Of a stretch of DNA of 64,000 nt, positions 53,532 through 63,600 are shown piece by piece. The stretch is from assembly GCA_020635275.1 (NCBI GenBank), contig JACKAA010000005.1:1-64000 (forward strand). Reading direction: 5' to 3'. Positions within the stretch are counted from its first letter, which is position 1. Each line of letters opens with the position of its first letter. The DNA is from Ignavibacteriales bacterium (GTDB lineage Bacteria; Bacteroidota; Ignavibacteria; Ignavibacteriales; Melioribacteraceae). Under the pieces are notes generated by a model that saw nothing but the letters and a program-made list of their open reading frames with translations, was not told the origin of the DNA and did no database searches. Position numbers and translations under genes: made by a program.

Positions 53532-54739
53532 ATAAATTTATTAAATACATTTTTTCTCTTCTATTAATTCCATTTTTGATTTTTGCTCAGATTAAAGAGG
53601 AATTGGACAGTAAAAATTTAGAATTGAAAAATATTCGTAATGAAATTACTACTCTTGAAAGTGACCTTTCAAAATTATCAACTCAAGAAAAAAATCATTT
53701 AAGTGTTTTAAAAAAAATTGATCAGCAAAGTTTACTATTAGGCAGAAGTATTAAAAATCTTGAAAAAGAAGAAAAAACAAAAGAAGGCCAAATTGTTAAA
53801 TTAGAAAATCGAATTACGGTTTTGCAAAAAAAAATTAAAAAGCTTCAGTCGGAATTTGGTGACTATTTGGTATGGTTATATAAGCAAGGTGATAACTCAA
53901 CTCTAAAATATATTTTCAATTCAGAATCATTTAATCAAGCTTTAATTAGATATAAGTATTTGGAATATGTTCACAAGGAAAGTGAAGAAACTGTAAATGA
54001 ATTAAATACAGCAAAAGCTGAAATGGATGAATCGATTGTGAAGCTTGAGAAAGAAATTGAAGAAAAATCTAAAATTAAAGAACAGAAAATTAATGAAAAC
54101 AAAAAATTATTAGAACGTAAATCTGAAAGAAACTCAATACTTACAAGTCTTAAAAAAGATAAAGATAATGTTGTAAAAGAAATTGACGAAAAGAGAAAAA
54201 TGGAAATTTCAATTAAACAATTAATTGCAGATTTAATTGAAAAAGAAAGAGAGCGGGAAAGAAGATATAGAACTGAAAAATTGAAAGGTAACATTGTTAG
54301 CTATGAGGATTATTTTAATTACAACAGTTTTCAAAATTTTGCTGAACTGAAAGGTTCACTTAATTGGCCAATTAAGCAAGGCAAAATTGGAAGAGATTTT
54401 GGTGAAAATAAAAATGATAAAACAAAAACAGTAACATTGAATTATGGAATTGATTTAATAGCAAGAGGTGAAAAAGAAGTTTTTGCAGTAGCAGAAGGAA
54501 TTGTAAGTGCTATAGAATGGATTCCTGGATATGGCAGTGTTGTAATAATAACTCATAGAGATAATTTTAGAACAGTATATGGACATCTAACAGACATCAA
54601 TGTTCTTGAAGGCAATAAAGTTATTGCTGGCGACTTGATTGGAATTGTTAGTGAAAGTCTTGAAGGCAATATTTTACATTTTGAAATTTGGAATGAGCGA
54701 AACTATCAAAATCCTCAAGATTGGTTAGTTAAAAAATAG
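53525..54739 (+). CDS. EnvC-like coiled-coil protein with degenerate LytM domain
   Basis: A 404-residue periplasmic protein with a signal peptide (ending near LIFAQ, residue 22), a long coiled coil (about 22-255) and a C-terminal LytM/M23 domain (about 285-400). Of the LytM site, the first zinc His is replaced by Asn (N306 in NYGID), the Asp remains (D310), H354 in YGHL remains, and in the HxH pair the first His is Ile (I383-L-H385). It is therefore probably not an active peptidase but an activator of an amidase, as EnvC is. It overlaps the DUF4292 gene by 7 nt and directly abuts the flippase. Confidence 0.88.
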   Translation: MVNKFIKYIFSLLLIPFLIFAQIKEELDSKNLELKNIRNEITTLESDLSKLSTQEKNHLSVLKKIDQQSLLLGRSIKNLEKEEKTKEGQIVKLENRITVLQKKIKKLQSEFGDYLVWLYKQGDNSTLKYIFNSESFNQALIRYKYLEYVHKESEETVNELNTAKAEMDESIVKLEKEIEEKSKIKEQKINENKKLLERKSERNSILTSLKKDKDNVVKEIDEKRKMEISIKQLIADLIEKERERERRYRTEKLKGNIVSYEDYFNYNSFQNFAELKGSLNWPIKQGKIGRDFGENKNDKTKTVTLNYGIDLIARGEKEVFAVAEGIVSAIEWIPGYGSVVIITHRDNFRTVYGHLTDINVLEGNKVIAGDLIGIVSESLEGNILHFEIWNERNYQNPQDWLVKK

Positions 54740-56023
54740 ATGCCGGTATATGAAATAATAAAATCAACAATTTCGAAAAACAAAGTTCTCTTTAAGAATT
54801 TTTCATCACTTTCAATTTTACAAATTGCAAATTATATTTTCCCGCTTATTACATTTCCATATTTAGTAAGAGTTTTAGGTCCTGATGGATTTGGTTTAGT
54901 AGCTTTTGCCACTGCTTTTGTAAATTATTTTAATGTAATAACAGATTACGGATTTAACCTTTCTGCTACGCGTGAAATTTCAATTAGTAGAAATGATAAA
55001 GAAGAGATAAACAGAATATACAATTCAGTTCTTACTGTAAAACTAATTTTATTTTTATTTAGTACTATTGTTTTTCTTTTAATTGTATTCGCATTCCCAA
55101 AATTTAATCAAGATTACGAAATTTATCTGGCAAGTTTTATTTCAGTTTTTGGCATGACCTTATTTCCCACTTGGTTTTTCCAAGGTATAGAAAGGATGGG
55201 ATTCATAACAGGTATCAATGTTGCGATAAAAGCAATTTGGGTAGTATCAATATTTCTCTTAGTTCACAATCCATCGGATATTTTATTATTAGTTATCCTA
55301 AATTCCATAAGCGCAATATTAATAGGAATTATTGGAACTATCTCGGTTCCAGTATTTTTCAAATTAAAATTTAGTTTTGCTAATATTGGTGAAATTATTG
55401 ATCAAATTAAAAAGGGATGGTTATTTTTTATATCTAATATTTCAATAAGCCTTTATACTATTTCAGCAACATTTATATTAGGATTATTTTCCAACAATAC
55501 AGTTGTTGGCTACTTTTCTGCAGCAGATAAAATAAGATTAGCTGTACAGAATTTAACTGCAATTGCCGGTAGAACGGTTTTCCCACATTTATCAAAAGAA
55601 TTTAAGCGATCAAAAAAAGCAGCATTCAAATTTTTGAAGAAATATACTTTAGTAACTGGTATAATTACTTTTTCAATATGTACGGTTTTATTTCTAAGTG
55701 CAGAACAAGTTGTTTTAATAATTTTAGGAAAAAATTACTATCAATCAATTTTAATTCTAAAAATTATTTCATTTCTTCCATTTATAATTTTACTCAGTAA
55801 TATTGGCGGAATTCAGATAATGATAAACTTGAATTATGAATATGAATACTTTTTAGTTTATTTAGTTACATCAATTATTAGCTTGTTGTTGTCATTTATT
55901 TTAGTTCCGTTTTACTTCGAAATAGGCACATCAATAACAGTAATACTAACTGAGTTATTAGTAACAATATTAATAATTGGAATATTAATTTATAAAAACT
56001 CTCTACGTTACAAGAAACTATGA
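54740..56023 (+). CDS. Polysaccharide flippase (Wzx/MOP superfamily)
   Basis: A 427-residue integral membrane protein with about 12-14 helices. Family motifs are IANYIFPLITFPYLVRVLG-like text near residues 27-47, GPDGFGLVAFATAF and the mid-protein GTISVP and GYFSAADKIR segments common to O-antigen and teichoic-acid flippases. It starts one nucleotide after the EnvC-like stop and its own stop overlaps a glycosyltransferase start (ATGA). It would move lipid-linked repeat units across the inner membrane for the surface glycan made by the genes that follow. Confidence 0.93.
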   Translation: MPVYEIIKSTISKNKVLFKNFSSLSILQIANYIFPLITFPYLVRVLGPDGFGLVAFATAFVNYFNVITDYGFNLSATREISISRNDKEEINRIYNSVLTVKLILFLFSTIVFLLIVFAFPKFNQDYEIYLASFISVFGMTLFPTWFFQGIERMGFITGINVAIKAIWVVSIFLLVHNPSDILLLVILNSISAILIGIIGTISVPVFFKLKFSFANIGEIIDQIKKGWLFFISNISISLYTISATFILGLFSNNTVVGYFSAADKIRLAVQNLTAIAGRTVFPHLSKEFKRSKKAAFKFLKKYTLVTGIITFSICTVLFLSAEQVVLIILGKNYYQSILILKIISFLPFIILLSNIGGIQIMINLNYEYEYFLVYLVTSIISLLLSFILVPFYFEIGTSITVILTELLVTILIIGILIYKNSLRYKKL

Positions 56024-56991
56024 TGGTAAGAAATGAAAAATTTGTGAGTATTATTATACTAAATTACATTACATGGCAAAGTACTTTAAATTGTATTCAA
56101 GAACTTCTCAAAATTAATTACAAATATTTCAATATTATCGTAGTTGATAACAATTCCCAAAATAACTCATTAAAAAATATAAAGGAAAAGCTTGAATTAA
56201 AATCTAGTATAGTTAATGAAAATGAAATTTCAAATCTTTTTCTTAAAAACCAAAACGAAAAAATATTTTTTATTCAATGTTTGCATAACCATGGATATGC
56301 CAAGGGTAACAATATAGGTATTAGATTTGCAGAATTATTTAATCCTGAATTTATTCTAATCCTTAATAATGATACTCTCCCAAAGGTTGATTTTCTTGAT
56401 AATATGGTGCAAACTTTTAATTATAATTCTAAAATAGGATTGGTTGGAGCAATTAATTACAATGATAAAAACAAATATGATCTTGATTCCGCGAAAAGAA
56501 ATATAAGTTGGTATCATGTTTTAACAATTCATCAAAGTTTTTCTTTTTTTAATAAACTTTTCAAATTGTATTTATTCAAAAATGATAGTCAAATTTCAAA
56601 TTTGAAAAAAAAGGAATTTATCTATGTTGAAATTATCTCTGGAGCTTGTATGCTATTTAAAACAGATGTTTTAAAGAAAATAGACTATTTCGATGAAAAT
56701 ACTTTTTTGTTTTTTGAAGAAAATATAATATGTGAAAAATTAAAAAAAAATAATATTTTAACAGCTTTATCGTTAAAAAGTAAGATTATACATAAAAAAA
56801 ATTTTTCATTAAAAAATAATACACCTAATCAACTAAAAAATATTAATTTAAAAAGTTTAATTTATTTTCTAAAAGAATATAAAAAATATAGATTTCTTTT
56901 CATTTATACTATTTTATTACCATATCATATTTCATATTTATATAGTATCATTAAAAATAAAATTAAACAAACTTATTATAGCCTTAATTGA
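56020..56991 (+). CDS. Family 2 glycosyltransferase
   Basis: A 323-residue enzyme with a GT-A fold. FVSIIILNYITWQSTLNCI opens the Rossmann-like domain, IIVVDNNSQN holds the nucleotide, and LILNNDTLPKVDFLDNM is the DXD-like site; SGACMLFKTDVLKKIDYFDE is the acceptor loop of rhamnosyl-like GT2 enzymes. The C-terminal 50 residues are basic and aromatic, suited to membrane contact. ATGA overlap with the flippase and TTGA overlap with the next gene. Donor and linkage cannot be read from sequence. Lys and Asn use is high, reflecting A-rich DNA. Confidence 0.9.
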   Translation: MMVRNEKFVSIIILNYITWQSTLNCIQELLKINYKYFNIIVVDNNSQNNSLKNIKEKLELKSSIVNENEISNLFLKNQNEKIFFIQCLHNHGYAKGNNIGIRFAELFNPEFILILNNDTLPKVDFLDNMVQTFNYNSKIGLVGAINYNDKNKYDLDSAKRNISWYHVLTIHQSFSFFNKLFKLYLFKNDSQISNLKKKEFIYVEIISGACMLFKTDVLKKIDYFDENTFLFFEENIICEKLKKNNILTALSLKSKIIHKKNFSLKNNTPNQLKNINLKSLIYFLKEYKKYRFLFIYTILLPYHISYLYSIIKNKIKQTYYSLN

Positions 56992-57908
56992 TACCAAATG
57001 TAATTCATTTTATTTACGGATTAGAAGAAGACTTTGGGGGAAAACCATTTTCTTTAATTCATTTCTTATCTATATTAACTGCTCAAATTGTAAATAAACC
57101 TAAGAAAATTTATTTTCATTATAAGTATGAACCGACGGGATTTTGGTGGGAAAAATCTAAACAGTATCTGGTTCTTAGGCAATTTAATCCAAGAAATGAA
57201 ATATTTACTAAAAAATTATCTCACTTTGCACACAAGGCTGATATCGCAAGGTTAGAAATTTTAAAGAAATATGGAGGAATTTATTTTGATATTGATGTTA
57301 TTAGTATTAATCCTTTGAAGCCACTTTTAAAGTATAAGTGTGTTATGGGAAGAGAAGAAAATGTAGGTTTATGCAATGCCGTGTTATTAGCAGAATCTAA
57401 TTCAAAATTTTTAACAATCTGGTTTGATTCTTATAAAAGCTTTGATGAAACAGACTGGAACTACCATTCTGTAATATTACCAAATAAATTAGCTAAACAA
57501 AATAAAACACTTATTCATATTGAAGATGAGTATTCTTTTTTTTATCCTATGATGGATGATCCTGTTTTAAAGTATTTATGGAATCAAGAAAATCTAACTC
57601 TCACAAATAAAATTTATAGTGTTTTCAAAAAGATAAAAAGAAAGTTGGGTGGAAATGATTTACGGGGAAACTATTTAACTATTTTTCATTCTTTATTTGA
57701 TAAAAATTGGCATTTCAATAAAGTTCAAAATTCATATTGTATCCATTTGTGGGAAACAAGATGGTGGGCAGACTACCTGATTAATCTAAAAATAGAATCA
57801 TTATTAACGGAGAAAAATAATTTCTCGAAACTTATCAGATCAATTATTGGTATAGACTTTTTAAAAGCACTTGAGTTAGAACATAAGAACAAAGTTATAA
57901 AGAAATGA
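56988..57908 (+). CDS. GT32-like (DXD) glycosyltransferase
   Basis: A 306-residue enzyme starting at TTG 56988, overlapping the upstream TGA. IPNVIHFIYG begins the fold and KADIARLEILKKYGGIYFD followed by DID is the conserved acceptor/donor site of the Gly_transf_sug and capsular-polysaccharide synthesis group. The next segment (VMGREENVGLCNAVLL) matches the same family. Sugar and linkage are unknown. It overlaps the GT4 gene by ATGA. An alternative annotation as a mannosyl- or galactosyltransferase would not be supportable. Confidence 0.87.
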   Translation: MIPNVIHFIYGLEEDFGGKPFSLIHFLSILTAQIVNKPKKIYFHYKYEPTGFWWEKSKQYLVLRQFNPRNEIFTKKLSHFAHKADIARLEILKKYGGIYFDIDVISINPLKPLLKYKCVMGREENVGLCNAVLLAESNSKFLTIWFDSYKSFDETDWNYHSVILPNKLAKQNKTLIHIEDEYSFFYPMMDDPVLKYLWNQENLTLTNKIYSVFKKIKRKLGGNDLRGNYLTIFHSLFDKNWHFNKVQNSYCIHLWETRWWADYLINLKIESLLTEKNNFSKLIRSIIGIDFLKALELEHKNKVIKK

Positions 57909-59029
57909 TAAAAGTTTTGCATATAGCAGATTTATTAGAGAATAACATTAGTGGTGTTTACAAGCATATTAAGTTAATAAATCAATTTACAGATAAAGAA
58001 AAAATTAAACATTATCTTATTTACAGTAACGGAGATCTTATAGCAAGGGATTTTAAGAGTGATGGTGGTTTTGCATTAGAAGTGATTGACTTAAATTCAA
58101 AAATTCCTGTAAAAGCAATATGGGTGATAAAAAATTTTATTGAAAGATATGATATAGATATTTTACATACACATTTTACAAAATCTTATTTAATAGCAGG
58201 TATTCTTAATATTTTTTTAAAGAAAAAAGTAATCGTAAATTATCATGGATTAATAATTGCAAATCAATTTTATAATCATTTTGAAAAAAAAATTATTATT
58301 TCATTGCATAACTATTTTGTTAGAAAACGAATTCTGAATTTAATGCTTTCGTGTTCTAAGTCAGGCGTGAAACAACTTACTACTGAGACACCAAATTTTA
58401 GAAATATACATTACTATTATAATGGTGGAGAAATTATTAAAAATAATCATTCTTATGATACAATGAAGTTCAAAACTGAATATAAAATTCAAGAATCGTT
58501 TTATAATATTATTTTTGCGGGCAGAATTACTGAACAAAAAAATCCATTTATGCTTCTTAATATTATGCAACTCCTTAAAGAAAAGGATTCTCATATTAGA
58601 TTACATATTTTTGGAAATGGTGACTTATTTGATGATCTTCTTTTATATTCAAAGTCAATGAATTTAGAAAATTGTGTTTATTTTCATGGTTATTTGGCCA
58701 ATATATCAAAGTTTTTTTATCTTTTTGATCTTCTTATTTTAACTTCAAATTATGAAGGTATACCTTTTGTAATTTGGGAAGCAATGTCTAATGGTTTACC
58801 TCTAGTTGGTCCTGAAATTGATGGAATTAAAGAAATTATTGAAGATACAAAAGCAGGAGTACTTTTTAAGATTAATGATAATATTGATGCTGCGGAAAAG
58901 ATTTTCCAATTATATAATGATAAAGTTAAGTCTAAATGCTTAGGAAAAAATGGTAAAATGAGTATAATAAATAATTATAATTATATAAACTTTGGTAAGC
59001 AACTTTCTAATATTTACATAAATATTTAA
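57905..59029 (+). CDS. Family 4 glycosyltransferase (GT-B)
   Basis: A 374-residue retaining glycosyltransferase with two Rossmann domains. The N-terminal part has DILHTHFTKSYLIAG, and the C-terminal part has IIFAGRITEQKNPFMLL, HIFGNGDL, and the E-x7-E site in NYEGIPFVIWEAMSNGLP, where the two glutamates hold the donor sugar. These are GT4 hallmarks. The start overlaps the stop of the GT32-like gene (ATGA). The acceptor is presumably a growing surface oligosaccharide. Confidence 0.93.
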   Translation: MIKVLHIADLLENNISGVYKHIKLINQFTDKEKIKHYLIYSNGDLIARDFKSDGGFALEVIDLNSKIPVKAIWVIKNFIERYDIDILHTHFTKSYLIAGILNIFLKKKVIVNYHGLIIANQFYNHFEKKIIISLHNYFVRKRILNLMLSCSKSGVKQLTTETPNFRNIHYYYNGGEIIKNNHSYDTMKFKTEYKIQESFYNIIFAGRITEQKNPFMLLNIMQLLKEKDSHIRLHIFGNGDLFDDLLLYSKSMNLENCVYFHGYLANISKFFYLFDLLILTSNYEGIPFVIWEAMSNGLPLVGPEIDGIKEIIEDTKAGVLFKINDNIDAAEKIFQLYNDKVKSKCLGKNGKMSIINNYNYINFGKQLSNIYINI

Positions 59030-59040
59030 TTATTATTTAA

Positions 59041-59736
59041 ATGATCTTTTCATTAAAATATTTCCCCAAAATTGAATTTAGTAAAAATCAAAAAAAAACT
59101 ATAATCTATGCCGATTTTAATGTTTTACTTTATTTATTTAAAAACAATTTAAAAATTCCTAGCAGTATTATATTATATCCTGATTCGACATTAGTGAATT
59201 TTTCATTAAGGATTTTGAATAGAAATAATTTATATCGTTATGTAAGCACAGATATTCAGAATAGCTTATTAACTCAAATTGATACTCAAAGTAAAAAAGT
59301 ATTTTTTTTTGGTGATTCAAGTGAAGTTCTAATGAAATTAATAAGTAATGTTCAAAATGAATTTAAAAGAATAAATGTTGTAGGAACACAAAATGGATAC
59401 TATTTCAAAACAGATAAAGTAATTGAAAAAATTAATAACTTATCTCCAGATGTATTATTCATTGGGCTGGGGATTGGAATTCAAGAAAAATGGATATTTG
59501 AAAACTATAATAAAATAAATGCAAATGTTATTTTAAGTGTGGGAGGATGGTTCCAATATTTAGCTGGATGCAAATTGCGTGCACCTAAGTTGATGAGAAA
59601 ATATCATTTAGAGTGGTTGCATAAATTTTTAAATGAATTCAATAGAATATGGAAACGTTATTTAATTGATGCGCCTGAGTTTTTGATTAGGGTTTTTGTA
59701 ACAAAACAAATAAAATTTAAAATAAATAGTGAATAA
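59041..59736 (+). CDS. WecG/TagA/CpsF-family (GT26) glycosyltransferase
   Basis: A 231-residue enzyme. TQNGYYFKTD and LFIGLGIGIQEKWIFENY (about 140-157) fit the G-x-G-x-P-x-Q-E family signature, with Ile in place of the usual Pro, and VGGWFQYLAG matches the F-x-x-L-A-G site. GT26 enzymes add N-acetylmannosaminuronate, ManNAc or glucose to a lipid-linked acceptor, often as the second sugar of a repeat unit. The N-terminal part is shorter and more divergent than in WecG. Followed by a GT2 gene that overlaps it by 8 nt. Confidence 0.88.
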   Translation: MIFSLKYFPKIEFSKNQKKTIIYADFNVLLYLFKNNLKIPSSIILYPDSTLVNFSLRILNRNNLYRYVSTDIQNSLLTQIDTQSKKVFFFGDSSEVLMKLISNVQNEFKRINVVGTQNGYYFKTDKVIEKINNLSPDVLFIGLGIGIQEKWIFENYNKINANVILSVGGWFQYLAGCKLRAPKLMRKYHLEWLHKFLNEFNRIWKRYLIDAPEFLIRVFVTKQIKFKINSE

Positions 59737-60631
59737 TCATATAGAATACCTTTTAACTATTATAATGGCAGTTCGCAATGGGATGCCATATTTGAAAGAA
59801 GCAGTAAATTCAATTTTAAAACAAACCTATAAAGAGTTTATATTTATTATTGTTGATAATAAATCGAGTGATGGATCTTTTGAATATTTAAATTCAATAA
59901 AAGATAAACGTATTAAACTTTTTAGTTCTGAAAAAATCGGATTTGTACCAACTATAAACTATGGACTAGAAAAGGTTACAACTAAATATGTAGCTACAAT
60001 GGATGCAGATGATATTGCACATCTTAGAAAATTTGAGTATCAAATTGAATATCTTGAAAATAATCCTGATATTGGATTATTAGGAACAAACTTGAGTTTT
60101 TTTTCTAAGAATAATGGTTTAAGTTGGTCCATACATTTTCCTACTAGACATAATGATATTCTTGATGGGCTAAAATCAAAAAAATATGTTCTTAGCCATC
60201 CTACAACTGTAATGAGAACAAAATATCTAAATCAGATAGGCGGATTAAGAGAAAAGTATAAATATGCTCCTGACCTTGATATGTTTTTAAGATTAAGTAA
60301 TCTCACTAAATTTTCAAATATCTCTTTAGATTTATTTGGGTGTCGAATATCTCCTAAGAGTATTACTTCACTAAATTTAATAAGTGTAATAAAACATCAA
60401 AGGTGCGCGATTAGAGATTTTGAAAATAACAAATCAGAATTAAAATTAAATACCACATTGATGGATTATATCAACTATTTGTCATTATACTTCTATAAGA
60501 AAGCTTTATTTAATTATTTGAATTCTTCAAAATTGTTTTGGCTATTATTTCTGGCATTATCTGTACTACTCAATCCATCAAAAGCTTACTTTCATTTAAA
60601 GAAAAAAATGGGCTATTTTAAGACAATATAA
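59729..60631 (+). CDS. Family 2 glycosyltransferase (GTG start)
   Basis: A 300-residue GT-A enzyme. LLTIIMAVRNGMPYLKEAVNSIL and IIVDNKSSDGSFEYL give the nucleotide fold, TMDADDIAHLRKFEYQ the DXD site, and HPTTVMRTKYLNQIGG the acceptor loop. The C-terminus has one membrane-associated hydrophobic stretch (LFWLLFLALSVLLNP). It starts at GTG 59729, inside the end of the GT26 gene. It is the last glycan gene before a PorU-like sortase, from which it is separated by 47 nt. Confidence 0.9.
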   Translation: MNNHIEYLLTIIMAVRNGMPYLKEAVNSILKQTYKEFIFIIVDNKSSDGSFEYLNSIKDKRIKLFSSEKIGFVPTINYGLEKVTTKYVATMDADDIAHLRKFEYQIEYLENNPDIGLLGTNLSFFSKNNGLSWSIHFPTRHNDILDGLKSKKYVLSHPTTVMRTKYLNQIGGLREKYKYAPDLDMFLRLSNLTKFSNISLDLFGCRISPKSITSLNLISVIKHQRCAIRDFENNKSELKLNTTLMDYINYLSLYFYKKALFNYLNSSKLFWLLFLALSVLLNPSKAYFHLKKKMGYFKTI

Positions 60632-60678
60632 ATTATATTTAATAGAGTATATATCTTTTTAGTAATCATAGGACCTAT

Positions 60679-63600
60679 ATGAAATTTTTCTCTTATGTAT
60701 TTATATTACTTATATCTTCTTCAATTTTAGCTCAGACTTCCATTTCTTCAAAAGTTATTAATTCCAAATCTTTTGACATCGCAATAGAAAATATAAATCT
60801 TGATTACAAAGAACATAAAATCGGTAATTATAGTGTACGTGACTATTTTTTTATAAATGAAAAAAAAGGATTTCAAAAAAAAGATTTAATTATTGCTATT
60901 CCACCGAATTCATTACCCTCAATTAAAATCAGTAAAATTGAAAATATAAAATTGAAGAATACAATTCTAAATTTCTCAAATGATTCAAATACAGTTGAAA
61001 ATAAATTTATCCCCAAAAACAACATTTATTCTTATAATAATGAAGTTGAAGTATTAGGGTACTTCTGGTACAAAAACGTTTATTGTGCTCATATCAAATA
61101 TCCGGTATTAGATTTTTTAGCTGAATCAAATACTTTAATAGAATATAAAAATGTCACACTATCAATTGAATTTGATAAAGATCAAAATTTGAGGCTTACA
61201 GATCAGAAAAATTCTAAAGTTATTGACAAGAATGAGTATAGTTTTATAGCAAACAAGGATATGCTTTCCTATTTCAAAAGTTCAAATAAATTAAAAACAC
61301 GTAATTTATTTACTAACTGGATGAACGAAAATTCCAGATATATTAAGCTTGGTATATCTAAGGATGGGTTATATCGTTTCTACGCTAATTCTATGTCTGA
61401 ACTCGGTATTAATCAAGTTGTAAGTATTGATAAAATTGAGCTTTATGAATCAGGTATTAACATCCCATTTAAGATAGAAGACAAAAACAATAATTTATTT
61501 TTTGATGCAAATGATTACATTGAATTTTTTGGTACGAAAAATTATTCAAAGGAAGAATACTTTAAAGAATTCGAAGCTAATGAAAGCTATATTCCTTACT
61601 TAAATAGATACTCTGATACTTCATTTTATTTTTTTACTTGGGGAAATAAAAAAGGTGAATATATTCAAATTGAAAATAAAATTTTAACAAGTATAAGTGA
61701 TACTTTGGATTTTTACCAAAACTTTATGCATTTAGAAGAAAATAAACTTTTTAATAGAGTTTCGGTTGATAATGTAGTTAATCAGGATCCTTTCTGGACA
61801 AATACAGATCTTTGGCAATGGAGAGGATTAGGAATTGGGAGTGCTAGTTTTTCGTTTGATGTTAGTGATTTATTATTAGGAAAACAAGCTAGCATTTATT
61901 CCAAAATTGTAGGGGCAGCGTCAGATAGATATACTAATTCTCATAATTTATCAATATCATGCAATTCTACAATGATTGATTCCCAATCAATTGATAGAAA
62001 TCAGAATGTTATCTTAGGGAATATGTTTAATTCAAATGTACTTTCCAACGGGCAAAATTTTATAAAAATAAATAATTATGAAAATGGTAGTTCAGTAAAT
62101 TCAATTGTGTTTGACTGGTATGAAGTCAACTATCCAAAAAAGTTAATTGCAATTGATGATTCCCTAATTTTTCAATTCAAAGATTCCAATATTGATACTA
62201 AGGCATATACAATTAAAATTGAAAATTTTAATTCGGATAGTGTAATTATTTATCAATTAGCTCCACGATTTTCTGAAATTACAAATTACTCAATAAATAA
62301 TTTTACCATATATTTTTCTGATACGGTTTCAACTTTAAGTAAGTATTTAATAGTTTCCGAAGATAAAATACTTCCGCCAAAAATATATGGTGAAACAATT
62401 TACAAAAATCTTTTACATCCCGAAGTAAATACTAATTATTTGATTCTTACTCATGAAGCTTTATTTACTCCTTCAATTGATTACAGTAATTTTATCAAGG
62501 AAGAATATAATGTTGAAACTAATGTAATTGATGTTAAAGATATTTTTAATGAGTTCTCATTTGGATACCCTGATCCAATTGGAATTAAGAATTATCTTCA
62601 TCACATTTATGGTTATTGGGATGAACCCAATCTTGATTATGTATTTATCATTGGGAATGCTTCATATGATACTAAAAATTATTTATCTAAGAATGTTAAT
62701 AAAAATTTGGTCCCCTCTTTTGGTGAGCCTGTAAGTGATGTATGGTATACAATTTGGGATTCGACGGGTGCTTCAGTTCCTCAGCTATCAATTGGAAGAT
62801 TGAGTGCAAAAAATGAATCAGAAGTATATGAATATTTAAATAAACATAAGAAAATATTCAATGATGAATATGATGAATTCAATAAACGAGCATTATTTTT
62901 TTCAGGAGGGGATGGTAATAATTCTGGGGAATTAGAAATACTTAAAAATGTAAATGATTTTATAATTGAAAATTATGCAAGATCTGAACCATTAAGTCTC
63001 CAAACATCTCATTTTTATAAAACTGTAAATCCCAAAAGTGATTTTGGACCATTTGAATATGATTATATTAATAATGAGATTAAAAAAGGTGGGGTATTTA
63101 TTTCTTATATTGGACATAGTGGGACTAGAACTTGGGATAATAGTATTTCTCAACCTGAACAACTTAATAATTTAAGTAATAAAAGTTCATTAGTTACTGA
63201 TTTTGGTTGCTCAACAAATAAGTTTGCTGAACCAGATATTGATTGTTTTAGTACATTATTTTTACGAGAAGGAATAGGAATCGCTTATATTGGTAATTCC
63301 TCATTAGGATTTCTAACAACTGCAGTAAATGTCTCTAAATATTTTTATGAAAGTATTTTAATTGATTCCATTTACACTTTAGGAAATGCTCATAATGAAT
63401 CTAAAATGAAATTATTAACTAGATTAGGTACTTCAGGTATTTATAAAATTTTTGTTTATACAAACCAATTAGCTGGGGATCCAATTATATCCTTACCGCT
63501 TCCCAAATTACCAAATTTACAAATCAAGCAAGATAGTATAATAATCTCAAAAACAAATATTTCAGAAATTGAAGATTCAGTTAAGATTCAAATACCAATT

